In this document: positions 23,001 through 33,670 of the stretch, piece after piece
Position numbering within the stretch: position 1 is the first letter of the stretch
How the letters are laid out: each line of letters opens with the position of its first letter
Assembly (NCBI GenBank): GCA_029298735.1
Contig: JANSLP010000065.1
Span: 1 to 64,000, forward strand
Source of the DNA: Ophiostoma sp. CBS 140.51
Taxonomy: Eukaryota > Ascomycota > Sordariomycetes > Ophiostomatales > Ophiostomataceae
Length of the DNA: 64,000 bases
Direction: 5' to 3'
Program-made: the position numbers and the translations under genes
Notes under the pieces: model-generated
The model's input: the letters and a program-made list of their open reading frames with translations, nothing else
What the model was told of the DNA's origin: nothing
The model's database searches: none

Positions 23001-25631
23001 AATGAGGGTCAGATGGCCCATGTAGCCCATGCGCATGCGGGTGGCAGCCTGGGACTGCTCCGAGACCAGCTGGCCGTTGACGATCTGGGTCGTGATGTCG
23101 GCCGACTCGAAGAGTGAAATGGCCAGGTGGGGGTTGAAACCCCGGTCCATGGGACCGTTGAACACCTGCTGTACCACGTCATACACGACATTGTGCAGGA
23201 AATTGTTCCAAGGGTATGAGAAGAAGAAAGACTGGAATAGGTTAGTACATTGACTGCACAAAACAACATTGATACTGGTGAGCAGGCTTACCAAAATAGT
23301 CGGCACGACGCGGTGGTCGACAAACTGCATCTTCAAAAAGTCGCCAACAACGGGGTCGGAGACGGGTGCCTCGGGAGCAGACTCAGGGGCAGCGCCGGCC
23401 TCGGAGGGCTGCTGCGTGACGATAATTGACGCCTCGCCAAACTCGGGCTCTGCTTCGCCGTTGCGAGCAGCCTCGGCCTTGACGTCCTCCTTCTCATCTT
23501 GCACCTGCTTGGGCTCGGCGGGTATCTCGTGGCCAAAGATGGCGGGCGTCTCGGTGGGAGGAGTCGTGGTCGGGGTGCCGGTCTCTGTTTCGGTGCTGGC
23601 CTTGGTCTTCTCGGCGGGCGTCTCGGAAGTAGCCTCCTTGGTCTCGTCGGCGGGAGCGGTGGTCGGCTCGCCAGTGGGGCTGGGCGAACGGCGGGAACGG
23701 CCGAGATCGAGGGACTCTGACAGGCTGGAAATGGTCGGCGTGAACATGATGGAGGAGTCGGAGTCGTCACCCTTCTCCAAGTCGGGGACCATTCTCTTAG
23801 CCTCATCGCCCAGGGCAGGCTCGGTGGCCTCGGTGACAAAGTCGTCTGAACCCTCGGCAAGGTCGTCCTTGGGGACGGGAACTAGGCCACCGGATGCTGC
23901 ACCTTCAACGGGGACAGCCTTCCGCTTGCTCGGTGAGAGGGGGGCGACGAGCAACTCGGGGTCGTCAAAGTGCTGGTCGTCGCTGCTGATCACCTTGTCA
24001 TCGTGAGTCTTGAGGCGCGGCGAGCTAAGGGGCTCCTCGACAAAGTCATCCTCGTCCTTTTCCAGGAATGACGACGTGGCTCCTGATGATGTCGGTGCAG
24101 GGCGGTTAGGCAGCTCCAGCTCGCGGGGGTGGTCGTCCTCACCAAGACCAGCAGCATGCGTCACCTCCTCGAAACCATCCTCGTCGGCAGCCGAGATATT
24201 GGTGACCTCCAGGCGGCGGCCCTCGTCGGTCGGGGAGGTGTGGGCCATGCTCATGGTCAAGAGGTCGGTGTTGGAGGGATTGGCTTCTTCGCCACGGGTG
24301 CCGGTCAGCTTGCCCTCGGCGCGAAGGCGCTTGCGCTGGGCATCGCGGGCGGCAATCAGCTCCTCGGAGCCGACCTCGTTGAGGAGGCCCATGTTGCTGC
24401 AGTGCAGCAGCTCGGCCATGAGCTCGCAGGTCTTGAAGCGGTCGAAGCCCAGCGGCTCAATCTTCTCGCCAAAGGTGGAGTTGAGGCGGGACTTTTGGGC
24501 GGGCGCATTGTTCATGAGCTGCATAAAGTTGGGCACGTTCTGCGCAAACATGCGGAGCAAGGTACCGAGGTAGATGGGATCACGGCTTGACGGGATCGAA
24601 TTGGCTTCGGTGCCGACATCCGGGTCATAGTCAGAGTTATTTTTCCTGATAACTTCAATGACAATGCCCACGCCCACGGTAAGAGCGTTGCCGCCCTTGA
24701 GCATGTAGCCGATGAGCTCGTCGATGCAGGGGTGCGAAACCAGTTGGCGTGTAAGTTCGTTGGGGCCGATGCAGGTTTGTTCGTGCTGGGTCGCGTTGGC
24801 AGAGACGGTAATAATGGCCTTGATGAAGTCGCCCGCAGAGGTTTGCGTTGCCCAGCTGTTTTCGGGGCTGAGGAAGGAAAGGAGGGTTGGCATAATGTCT
24901 TGGGTGTAAAGCCACTCAACAATGCCTTGGTAGGCGTCGGGACGGTCGAGCGTGATGATCTTCAGCAACAGGTCCATAACCATGGGGCAGTCGACATGAC
25001 GCAGCATATCCTGAACGGCGCCGTCGGCACTCTTCAAGAAGTTGACCATCTCCTCCACCTTCTTGTCAAACAGCGACTCGTTCACCTTGGTAAAGTAGCT
25101 AGCTTGCAAGGGATCGAGCGGTGCGGGGCGCTTGAGGAACTCCCAAAACTTTGTGAGCTCGGCGCGGTTGGCGGGGTCGAGAAGCGTGTCGCAGATGGAC
25201 CAGTTGTCCGAAGCCAGAATCTCGCAAGAGACAAAGGCGTACCGCGTGCGCTTCTTCTCAGCCTCGTCATCCTCGTCCAGGCCGCCATCGGTGGCGGACG
25301 AGGAAGCACGAGACCGGCCAAAGACGCGTGGCCGGCCACGCTCAATGGCCTCTTCGGGTGACTCGGGCACCTTCTCCTTGTCATCCTTCTCCTCGGTTTC
25401 TTCCGTTTTCTCGGGTGTAGCTACCGGCTCGGCCTTGGGCGCGACGACGTACTCAAGCAGCCGAAGAACGACATCTTTCTGACGGAGGTACTCGAGCAGC
25501 TTGTTGTTGTGAGCCTTGACATCACCCAGCAGGTCGCCCTCGTCGAGCAGCTCCTCTAGTGTGAAATCAAGGCGGTCGAGGATGGCATCGATGGGTGATA
25601 TGTTGGCGTAACCGCCAAATTTCCAAAACAT
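20041..25631 (-). CDS. SIT4 phosphatase-associated protein (SAPS family)
   Basis: Exons are 25631-23292, 23231-22548 and 21123-20041, giving 1368 residues. The first intron is 60 bases and in frame. The N-terminus MFWKFGGYANISPIDAILDR and the helical-repeat body (about 20-760, interrupted by an acidic Ser/Thr/Pro-rich insert at about 480-730) are typical of SAPS proteins, regulatory subunits of PP6/Sit4 phosphatase acting in TOR signalling and G1/S progression. The last exon starts FRAYTDPLNASNSLLPP and contains poly-Pro, a long poly-Asp run and acidic low complexity. The second intron is 1424 bases (GTTAGT donor, CTTCTAG acceptor), which is exceptional in this window. It was placed because both junctions are in phase and FRAYTDPL is the expected continuation after the SSSDEED acidic stretch. 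Expression of the exon 2 to exon 3 junction needs RNA support. Confidence 0.85.
21124..22547 (-). other. Long last intron of the SAPS gene, with almost open frame
   Basis: From the donor at 22547 the exon frame stays open to a TAG at 22065-22067. It then continues open in the same frame to a stop at 21675. The conceptual sequence contains a compact part (FVYHRFGLVTRDGDLVSLCE, then DCIVEARMRMRPFGEICHHR), a Gln/Asp repeat, and a later stretch SGAQYRQGELFSEPGSFLLL. I do not recognise a domain. The remaining 550 bases to the acceptor lack an in-frame continuation. This could be an extra C-terminal exon for a second isoform, a decayed inserted exon, or a separate gene. Confidence 0.5.
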
Positions 25632-27916
25632 GGTGGCGGTGGTCCTTTACGCCGCAGTGCCGGTCTTTTCAAAGACACGAGCACCGGACGGGGGATTTGG
25701 GGGAGTGTAAAGACGAAGGTGGGCAAGGTACACAGCTCGCGTCGGGGAAGCGAACTGGTAGTTGGGAATCGGTCGGACTCGTTATTCGAATTGTGGAATT
25801 GTGGACGTGGCGTCCGCGTCGTGACAAAAAAAAGTTTCGTTGGCAGCGCAAAGAAAACCCAAATACGCGTCGACCGGGCTGGATGCTTTCTATAGATGCT
25901 GAAATGCAATAGCATCAGGTGATGATCGTAAAATGGTTGGGTATCTCAATAGTCTAGCAGGGAACTGGATGGTGGTGAAGATGACAGGTTAGTAATAGGC
26001 AACAAAATTCTGGCGGTGACGGTGATGTGACGAGATGGAATTGGGTGCAGCGCCCAACCTATGCATCCTAGTCTCTCACTCTCTCAATCTACCCTCAACC
26101 TGCTCTCAGATGTTGGATGCGAATGCCTGCCGCCGATCGATCTGCGACTTGGTGCTCTGTGTCCCTCGATGAAATCTGGTTCGGTCGTGTTTGCAGTCAT
26201 GCAAAAGAGTCGGTTTCATCCAATCTCTCGCCGAACTGTGCGCCATGCTGCGTAATCCAACATTTGAAATTGCGGCGGGCGTTGTTGGGTTGGGTTTCGC
26301 GCGTCGAAAATCGGACTTGGCGGGGAGCAACCAACTAGACACTATCGGCGGCCAAAAAAGGGCAACCTTATCGCATAGCGAGAGACAGTGTCGATGGCGC
26401 GAGGGTCTTTTCGTGCATTCCAGGGCGATGCAGGGACAATCGCGGCGGGAAAGGATCGTAGGTCTTCGTTTTTTTGGTGGGAGAGATAAGGCGTCAATCG
26501 CGAAAAGCGTCGGTTCAGCGGTGGGCGTCGCCAGAGCATCCAATTTGGGGGCCGCAAAAGGTCGTCGTCGTCCCTCGCATCGCAGAATCGATATTCGAGA
26601 GAGGCACGCAGGTCGCAGAGAGAGGACGAGGGGTCAAGTCGAGGCAGGGACGAAGCAAAGGTGGTAGGACTCGAAACTCACAAAAATCGCCAATCTGGCC
26701 GGTTTTGGGCATCGGCGCAGACAAGAATTAAGAGAATGGAGGGGTAATAAAAGACAGACAGAATGGAAAACAGTACAAGAAATGAAAAAGAATAAAGTGT
26801 TTGATACAAATACACGATTCGTTGTTTCGTAGTCGTGGGGGGATTGAAAGAAAGGATCGGTGGTGATGTCGTTTTGGTTCGCAAAAGGAGGGAAAGAGGA
26901 AGGCAACTTTCGCACACAGTTGAAGGCGATGGATGGAATGCGGCAAGGAAGGGAAAATGATGAAAACCAGCCAAGTTGCAGGGGACGGGGCCGAAGTATG
27001 TGTTGTGTGTGTTTGCGTGTGTCCAGGGGGTAAGAGCGACCAGACAGCGCACAATATCCACTGTGGTCGCGCGTCACCCACACGCTTCAGCGCTGAAGAA
27101 AAATTAAAATTAAATGCAAATTAAATGTGAAAATACAAAAAATATGTAGGACAAGACGGGAGGCCCAGCGGGTTAAAATGAACAAGGGACGCCCAAAGCT
27201 CCTTTTGGGTGGGAGGGGGGCTTAAACAATAGGGCGGGGGTGCCAGGCGATGGGGTGTGACAGCTGTATTTCCAGGTGATTTTGGCAGGTGCTGCCTTGT
27301 GTGGACAGGGCAGGTTCAGGGAGGGGATGAGGAAAGAGCAGCCTAGGGATTGGCCGAAACAGGGGCGACAGTGAGGTTCGAGGAAGGCAAGTGGGGCGGA
27401 TATTGGTGTGGACCCACCGCGCACGCGGGAAAGGCGCACATGCCCAAGAACAGGGCAGGCGCATGGAAGGAGGGGGAAAGGAATCGGATCCGTCTCGGCA
27501 GCGGATTTGCACTGTGCCGTTTTGTGTCATGTCTCGATGTAGTAGACAAGTCTCGCGGCTCAACGCAAACAGACCACGCAAAATATTATGAGTCTATGAA
27601 AATATATCTTCAAATAAAACTGACAATATAAACGTCACTCTTGTTATGCCCCACTGCTTGCGGGCTGTGACTAGCATAAACTGCAGGTGGTGGCACAGTG
27701 CACAAAACTATTGCAACGGTGCACTCTCCTCAGTAACTCAGCTGGTTCCAGACATCAGCCAAAACATATCGTCACCACCATGCCATTCCGTGACGCAAGT
27801 TGATATCTTTCTTTCATAGTAAAAAGCAGTTTTTGGGGCTTTTTATTTGTGACACGGGTAGCCAGTATTCACACATTTGAAGTACTCGCAAGCCGCTTGC
27901 AAGAGCATATTCGAGA
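25632..27916. other. Upstream region of the SAPS gene, no gene seen
   Basis: On the minus strand 25632-27080 is pyrimidine-rich, as in long fungal leaders. The many short open frames on both strands overlap and have no shared codon bias. No gene is supported. Confidence 0.45.
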
Positions 27917-27926
27917 TATATAAAAG
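27917..27926 (+). promoter_or_regulatory. TATA box of the small Cys-rich gene
   Basis: TATATAAAAG lies about 120 bases upstream of the ATG at 28036. It is followed by a CT-rich start region and an A-rich leader, a convincing fungal core promoter. Confidence 0.5.
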
Positions 27927-28035
27927 ACTCTCTCTTCTCGTTAAGCACCCAGCTGTGTAATTTTCAAAAGGTCACAAGATAACAAAATCTTCACACCAAA
28001 ATCAATCTACAAAAGAGACAAAATTTATTGTCAAT

Positions 28036-28214
28036 ATGTGTGAAGCACGCTATACTAAGTTCATGTGCGAGTGCAGCCACGTTGAAACTTGGGAGGGTGA
28101 CTTTGACTACTGCGAGTTTCACACGACTTGCGAGAGATGAGGGAAGAAGTCGACGTGGTCTCAGGAACATGGAAGTGTGCCAAGTGCGAGGCGAAGGAAG
28201 AAGGTTCTACCTAG
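28036..28214 (+). pseudogene. Small Cys/His-rich protein gene with frameshift
   Basis: The ATG opens MCEARYTKFMCECSH, then a segment with two further Cys and a His (YCEFHTTCER), ending in TGA at 28138. In the next frame the sequence continues REEVDVVSGTWKCAKCEAKE to a stop at 28214. The pattern of N-terminal Cys/His pairs and a terminal GxWxCxxC fits the small zinc-binding-like proteins of about 60 residues common in filamentous fungi, whose function is unknown. A shift of one base (or two) near 28137 separates the halves. No intron can repair it, because there is no GT between them. The promoter looks intact, so the break may be recent or a base-calling error. Confidence 0.45.
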
Positions 28215-28493
28215 TCTGTTTGATTTATTCTTGTTCTAGGGTGTTTGTTTTTATCTCTTCCAGCTCACAATGAGTTGAACTTCTGAATACGAGCATTCGT
28301 ATTGTTGATTTGCTAAAAATTTTTTAATTTCAATAAAAAAGGAGAAGTGGGATTTTTTTTAAATAAATAAATGAAAAAGACGAAGTAACTTAGAAGTAGC
28401 GGGTTTTGCACACGGAATAGATGCTACGAGAAATATGCATTGCAATTAAGCAGAAAAGGACGAACCTCGGACAACATCAGTTCTTAGCACTGA

Positions 28494-28818
28494 TGTTACC
28501 TAAGGTAGGACCACAACCTCAAACAACATCAGAAGAAGTAACTAAGGTAGGATGAGGGTTACTAGATATATAGGACTAAGACTTCCTGCCAGAAGTCTTG
28601 GGGAAGGAAGGCTCATTCGTTACCGCTTGTCTGAAATTTCTAGAAACCTACATGAGCCTCCATTCCTGTGTCCATTAGTGACTTAAAGTGATCACCTTCC
28701 CTACCTTACCCCATTACTTCATACGATACACACTGTCGTTGTTTTTATCTAACACAACTCCCTAGATGGGTCAAGTAGCAGAGTCCCCTCTATCCGACAT
28801 AGAAGCCACTTTGTAACA
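28494..28818 (+). repeat. LTR-like repeat, copy B
   Basis: It begins TGTTAC and ends GTAACA like copy A. It shares ACTAGATATATAGGACTAAG (TATA variant at 28567), a TTACCG..TTGTCTGAAAT block, CCTACATGA and CCATTCCTGTG. An internal hairpin AGACTTC..GAAGTCT lies near 28589-28608. Just before and across the start is another inverted repeat, AACATCAG/CTGATGTT (about 28473-28497). Flanks (ACTGA against ACTAC) are only weakly similar, so a target-site duplication is uncertain. Confidence 0.5.
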
Positions 28819-29092
28819 ACTACGTCATATCAACATGCGAACGGTACTCATATTGCCGTAAACTCCAATTATAAAAAAAAATCCAACAACATATATAAAT
28901 CCATATTCCCAATTAATTTTCTAAATAGACCACGCAAGAAACAGAAACTCCTGTAGAGGTCGTCAGAAAACCTCTAGTAGGGGTCCGTAGAATGATAAAG
29001 CTAATGCACACTTCGAAGAACAAGAAAAGGGGAAAGGAAACAAGACAAACAAAACAAACAAAACCATGCACCCTCCTTGGTGCCCTGGCTCA
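28819..29092. other. AT-rich spacer, no gene
   Basis: The 3' flank of NLR 2. It includes poly-A and AT-rich runs. No coding signal is seen. Confidence 0.4.
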
Positions 29093-32000
29093 CTATGAAG
29101 AAGAATAATCATTACCCCTATCATCTCTTAACTCGATCGGCACTTCTTGCGTATCTCCCTGCCGCTGAGTGCTCCGTCGGTATTCGTCTACCAGCTCGTC
29201 CCACGTCACGCCGAGCCATTCCACGATCTCCGCAGCGCCCTTTGCTTTCCCAATTTTTATCTGGTAGCCTATGTTAGTAGGGTTAGCTCCATTGCGAATG
29301 AGCATCCGCATAAAGCATGCAGCTTCCTCGGTGGTCTTCTGCGCTGCCGTTCCAAGCGCTGTTTCCCCCGACTTCCCAAAGTTAATAGGGAAGTCGATTG
29401 GTGCTCCGTAGCTGAGCAGCTCCTCACCGAGCGAGACAGAGCAGCCCGACCCGGCCATCCGTACGAGCATATCTCCCATCATTGGCGCAGTCAGGTAGTC
29501 TTGTTCTTGAAGTGACTTAAGCAGAAGCTTCATCCTGGTTTCTTTCAGCGCATTGCCTTTCAGGCTGTTCCATAGTCTCTGCTTCTTGAATACCGTGTTC
29601 AATAGTGCCCTCGCAGGTTTCAACGTTTGCGTGTGCAACGCCTCCTGACGTTTTTGGACGGTTGCCTCCGGCACGTTTTGTAAACGCTGCAAGTTTTGTA
29701 GACGCCATAGCATCCGTTCCGAGACGGCTGCATTCGATACCAATTCCAACGTGCGAAAAAGGTTCTTTTCCCAGAGCGCATAAATCTCATCTGACGCGGA
29801 GCCCAGCACGACCTTGAGTAAGCCGGCGTTGTCCTGATTTCTGGCTCTGGCCAGTGACGATCGAACAAATTTAATGTCCTGGCTATCCACGGCAAAGGCT
29901 AGAATGTCAGCCGGTAGGTACTTCTCACCGGCTGGCATTAGAGCTTCGGTCATGGCCTGCGATCCCAAGTCGCGCGCGGCATACCGGAGCGCCGCCGCGA
30001 TCGCGTCCTTGTTGAGCTGCTTGCCGCCTGGAGACGCCAGCAGCTGCGTCAGGCGGTCGGCGTCCTTTTCGGCGACGAGCTGAAAAAGGATGCGTGATGC
30101 ATCGTCCTCACTAAGCGTGTCGAAGCTGATGTCGTTGCCACCATTGTTCATCGCACTCAGGAGACGGCTCCCGATTTCGAGGTGGACCTTGGCCCAATGT
30201 TCATCGCGAGCGTAGCGCGTCGTAAACCCCCGCGAGGTGAATAGACAGCCGGGAACGATGCATTTCCAGTCCCGTCCGTGGTCTGTAAGATGCGCACGCA
30301 GATCTTCTTCCTTGTAAAAGCCGCTACGGTTCGACATGCAAAATGGGTACGGGCATTTGAAGACCGGGGATCCATAGTGCCACTGGATCTTGGCCATTAC
30401 CTCGGGATTGGCTTCGACACGAGACACGACGGCGTTGTGCCGCTGTTGGATGCGCACTAGCATTTTTGACGTTGCTAAGGGGTCACGATCAACCCAGGTA
30501 TCGCCTGCGTGGGAAGCCGTTAGCCACATCTGTGAATCTGAGAATACTGCTCCTCCTCGCCTTCCACCTTTCATCGTTAAAGCCAGCACATACTGTTTCT
30601 CCACCCCCATTCCCACCGGTCGTCATTCGTGATGAAGCGAAAAGTGTCATGCAGCGTGTTTTGAACCTTTTCATAGTTTTCCTGAAGATACCGATTACTG
30701 TCATGTGGCTGCTCGGCAATATCCAACGAGTCATCATCGAAGGCGTCGTTTCTCCCCTTCTCAACAAGGATTTTGAGCAGGTCGAGAACCAATTTCGTAT
30801 GCTCTCCGAGCTCCATGGATTTCAACAAAGGCGGCCAGTAGGAGCGGGCGTACCCAAACAGACGATAACGGCCTGCGAGCAAATTCTTGTCAATCTGTTC
30901 GTCGCTGAGATCCAGCTGCAGAACTCCGGAGGCCAAATAGGCAACAAGAGTCGCCGCAAGACCCTCTTTGACCGTTGACTTTTCGATATGGTTTTCTACC
31001 TTGGCACTAAAGATATATCTGCGATTGTCTCGTATTAGCCCCCTTGAGTTCTTCGCGTTCCGGCACAGCTTGGAAACAGGAAATTACGGTAAAACGCACT
31101 CGGAAACTGTAAAGTGAACAAATTGCAACCTGTCGCCCGCGACTTCGACAATGGGTCCGCACATCTGAACGAAGTTGAGTTCAGCATTCACTAGTGGAAT
31201 GTGACGATGTGGTTCATGAGGATCCGTCTTGACAAGCAACGCCTGTTCTAATTCGCGAATGGACATAGGCGCTGGGGCATATTCGAGCCAGCCGAGGAGT
31301 TTTCTACACTTTGTTTTCTCTGCATCTCGTAAATTGTTGATTCGCTGAAAGATGCGATGGTATCTGGTTGCAAGATGTCGGATTACTAGAGTTAGTAAGA
31401 GCAAATTGTATGTTGTGGAAGAACAGCTTTTCAGACTTACGCATCGTTCAAGTCTGCTGGTAGTACAGTCAGCTCGTCTCGAATTTCGTCAATGCTGATC
31501 ATGTGTTCCAAGCCGTCGAGGACAATACGTGCATATAAAAACATGCCTAGTAGGAGGCGGGGAGTATCAGCACTAGGCTCTGATCGGTTTGTCACACACA
31601 CAATGTATGAGCCTCATCTTACCATCTGCCCTTTTCGACAACGGTGACGCGAGATCGCATATCTCTCTTTTTGTGCTTGTGTCGACACTATGGCGGGTGA
31701 GCCAGTCGTTCAACCTGTGATCGATGTAGTTTTTGATGCTGCCACCGTTTTGCTCGTTGACCTGCACAAACGTGGCCGTCTTACGTAGAGCCCGGGAAAT
31801 ATCATCCTCTGCTCGGCTGCTGATCAGGAGACGTAAATCCTCACAATGTTTTGCAAGGTCACCCAGCTGCCACAAAAGAATCTGCCGCTCATCTTCGTCC
31901 ATTTCGTCGAGGCCATCCATCACGATGTAGGTGGGCCCGTCTGCCATCTTAACGTACGACTTCAGTATGCCCGCCGCATGCCCGGTGTTTCCTTTCAGCT

Positions 32001-33115
32001 CACGCTCCTTTAACTCGATCAGGAGGGACTGGAACTCCTTGTCTGCCTCGGCTGCCTGAAAGATAAATGTTTGAATGACGGAGAGAGCTGTCAAGTTATT
32101 CTTCTTAGAATAGCTCGCGAAGGCAAAGAGTGTGCGATGCTGCTGCTTTGTGTGGTCAATGACTGCAGCAGCTAAATATGTCTTCCCAGCACCCGGTATG
32201 CCCTGCAACCAAAACCACGAGACAGACTTTCTAGTGGAATCAAGCCATTCGATAAAGCCGCCGTTTTGGAAGAGCCACTTTGCGCAGTTGGCGACGGTGC
32301 GATTGCGGAACCAGTCGAGCTTCTTGTCGTATAAGTCTGACACGACACGCTCTTTCAAACTGACAAATCTCTCGTGTTCGTGGGAGTTGAAAGTTCTTTT
32401 ATAATGGTCCCGGGCCTCGTTTCGTGCTTTCCGTGCGTCCTGAATCTCTAGGACGGTCGCATTGCTTCGAATGAGATTCACGTGCTTCTGTAGATTCTTC
32501 ACGACAAGATCAATTTCGATTCGATACTTCGGCCAGATGGTGTCGAAGACTTTTTTCCATCCTGTGTATAACATATGTCAGAGTCGCAAGTTGTTTCCTG
32601 TTGACTTTGAATGACTCACTCGTCTTGCTGAAGAAGTTAAGCGTCGCTAAATAAAGGTTGAGCATGTCCTCGAAGAACAGAATCATTGCCGCTGTAAACG
32701 TTTCTCCTTCGAGGATCTCCTTAAGTATATTGAATTGTGGCAAAAAGTGTCCGATTTCCTCCATGATGTCCATAATTTTGTCAAAGACCACGAAGTATTC
32801 GCTGGACCACATAAGAAGCAGTTTGATAGGACCCCATATAAGAGCGAGCAGTTCGGGCTTTGCCGAGACGAACTGCTCGATGACGCCGACATATGATGTC
32901 AAGTTGTCGAGGAATCGTTTGATTCTTCCCATGTTCCGGAGCCGACCTTGACTTTTCCAGCTTTCTTGGAGCCTGGTGGTTGCAGCGTAGATGTCGCCTA
33001 CATTTTTCGTGGCCCGGATCTCGCGATAGACTTTCTGGTTCTTTAGATTCCGCACAAACACACGTCGTGCTTCGTCAAACGCTTCCAGTACTGGATCGGC
33101 AGTGACAGCTGCCAT
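29093..33115 (-). CDS. NACHT NLR with C2H2-like fingers (NLR 2)
   Basis: Six exons by hand: 33115-32620, 32561-31623, 31546-31441, 31363-31100, 31018-30594 and 30546-29093. They sum to 3684 bases, 1227 residues, with every junction in phase. Residues 1-165 (MAAVTADPVLEAFDEARRVF start) look like the helical N-terminal domain of fungal STAND proteins (Goodbye type). The NACHT domain has Walker A LQGIPGAGKTYLAAAV near 286 and Walker B YIVMDGLDEMDEDE near 380. The winged-helix part includes LHFVHFTVSE-type sequence joined to YIFSAK. Residues about 805-865 hold two zinc-finger-like units (FKCPYPFC..H and WKCIVPGC..H). The C-terminus is helical with degenerate ankyrin-like repeats. An alternative start at 33223 adds a short repeated stretch. 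It is divergent from the SNF2-RING gene. Confidence 0.88.
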
Positions 33116-33670
33116 GATGTCGAGGGACGCGGTGATATCGAGGGACGCGGTGGTGTCGAGGGACGAGGCGGCCAAAATTCCGACTTGTGCTTGAAACACC
33201 TGTGAATATAGCAGCAATGTCATTTTCTTCTTTGCGGCTGGCCGCGATATGTATGGAATTGAGAGGTCGCAATTATTAAGGGGGCCTAGCACTTGAGGCC
33301 AAAGTACACGCGTGACTATGGAGGCCTCTAGTCTTGGTTGGGAACTACCATGCAAACTGAAACATTCAGGACTTTGTCCAGATGGACCAATAAACACGAC
33401 TGATTAGGCGCGCGGGACTTCCACGGCGTGACAGCACGGCCGCATAGAACGGCCCCCAACATCCTTTTTAAGCCTCCCACCTAGCAGGCCAGGGGCAACA
33501 TCAAGGCTGACACCTCTATTCTAGGCGTACCGCCTGGATGTCGTATTTACCAGCTGTTTTTACATCGAATATAGGACCTTTAAATCATTTGCTCTTTCCT
33601 TGTCATTGTTTTCGTGTGACTTTGATACTCGATCACCCAAGCAACAACGAATTTCAGCAGCCAACCGATC
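33116..33670. promoter_or_regulatory. Shared divergent promoter of NLR 2 and SNF2-RING gene
   Basis: Only 555 bases separate the two start codons. Near 33115-33170 a 15-18 base unit based on GTCGAGGGACG is repeated three times (it would encode a SLDTTA/SLDITA repeat if the upstream NLR start is used). No TATA is obvious for the plus-strand gene. Confidence 0.5.

Noticed and set aside
23269..24006. 245-codon frame antisense to the SAPS gene
   Set aside because: It is a shadow of the high-GC coding strand, with no start context or domain.
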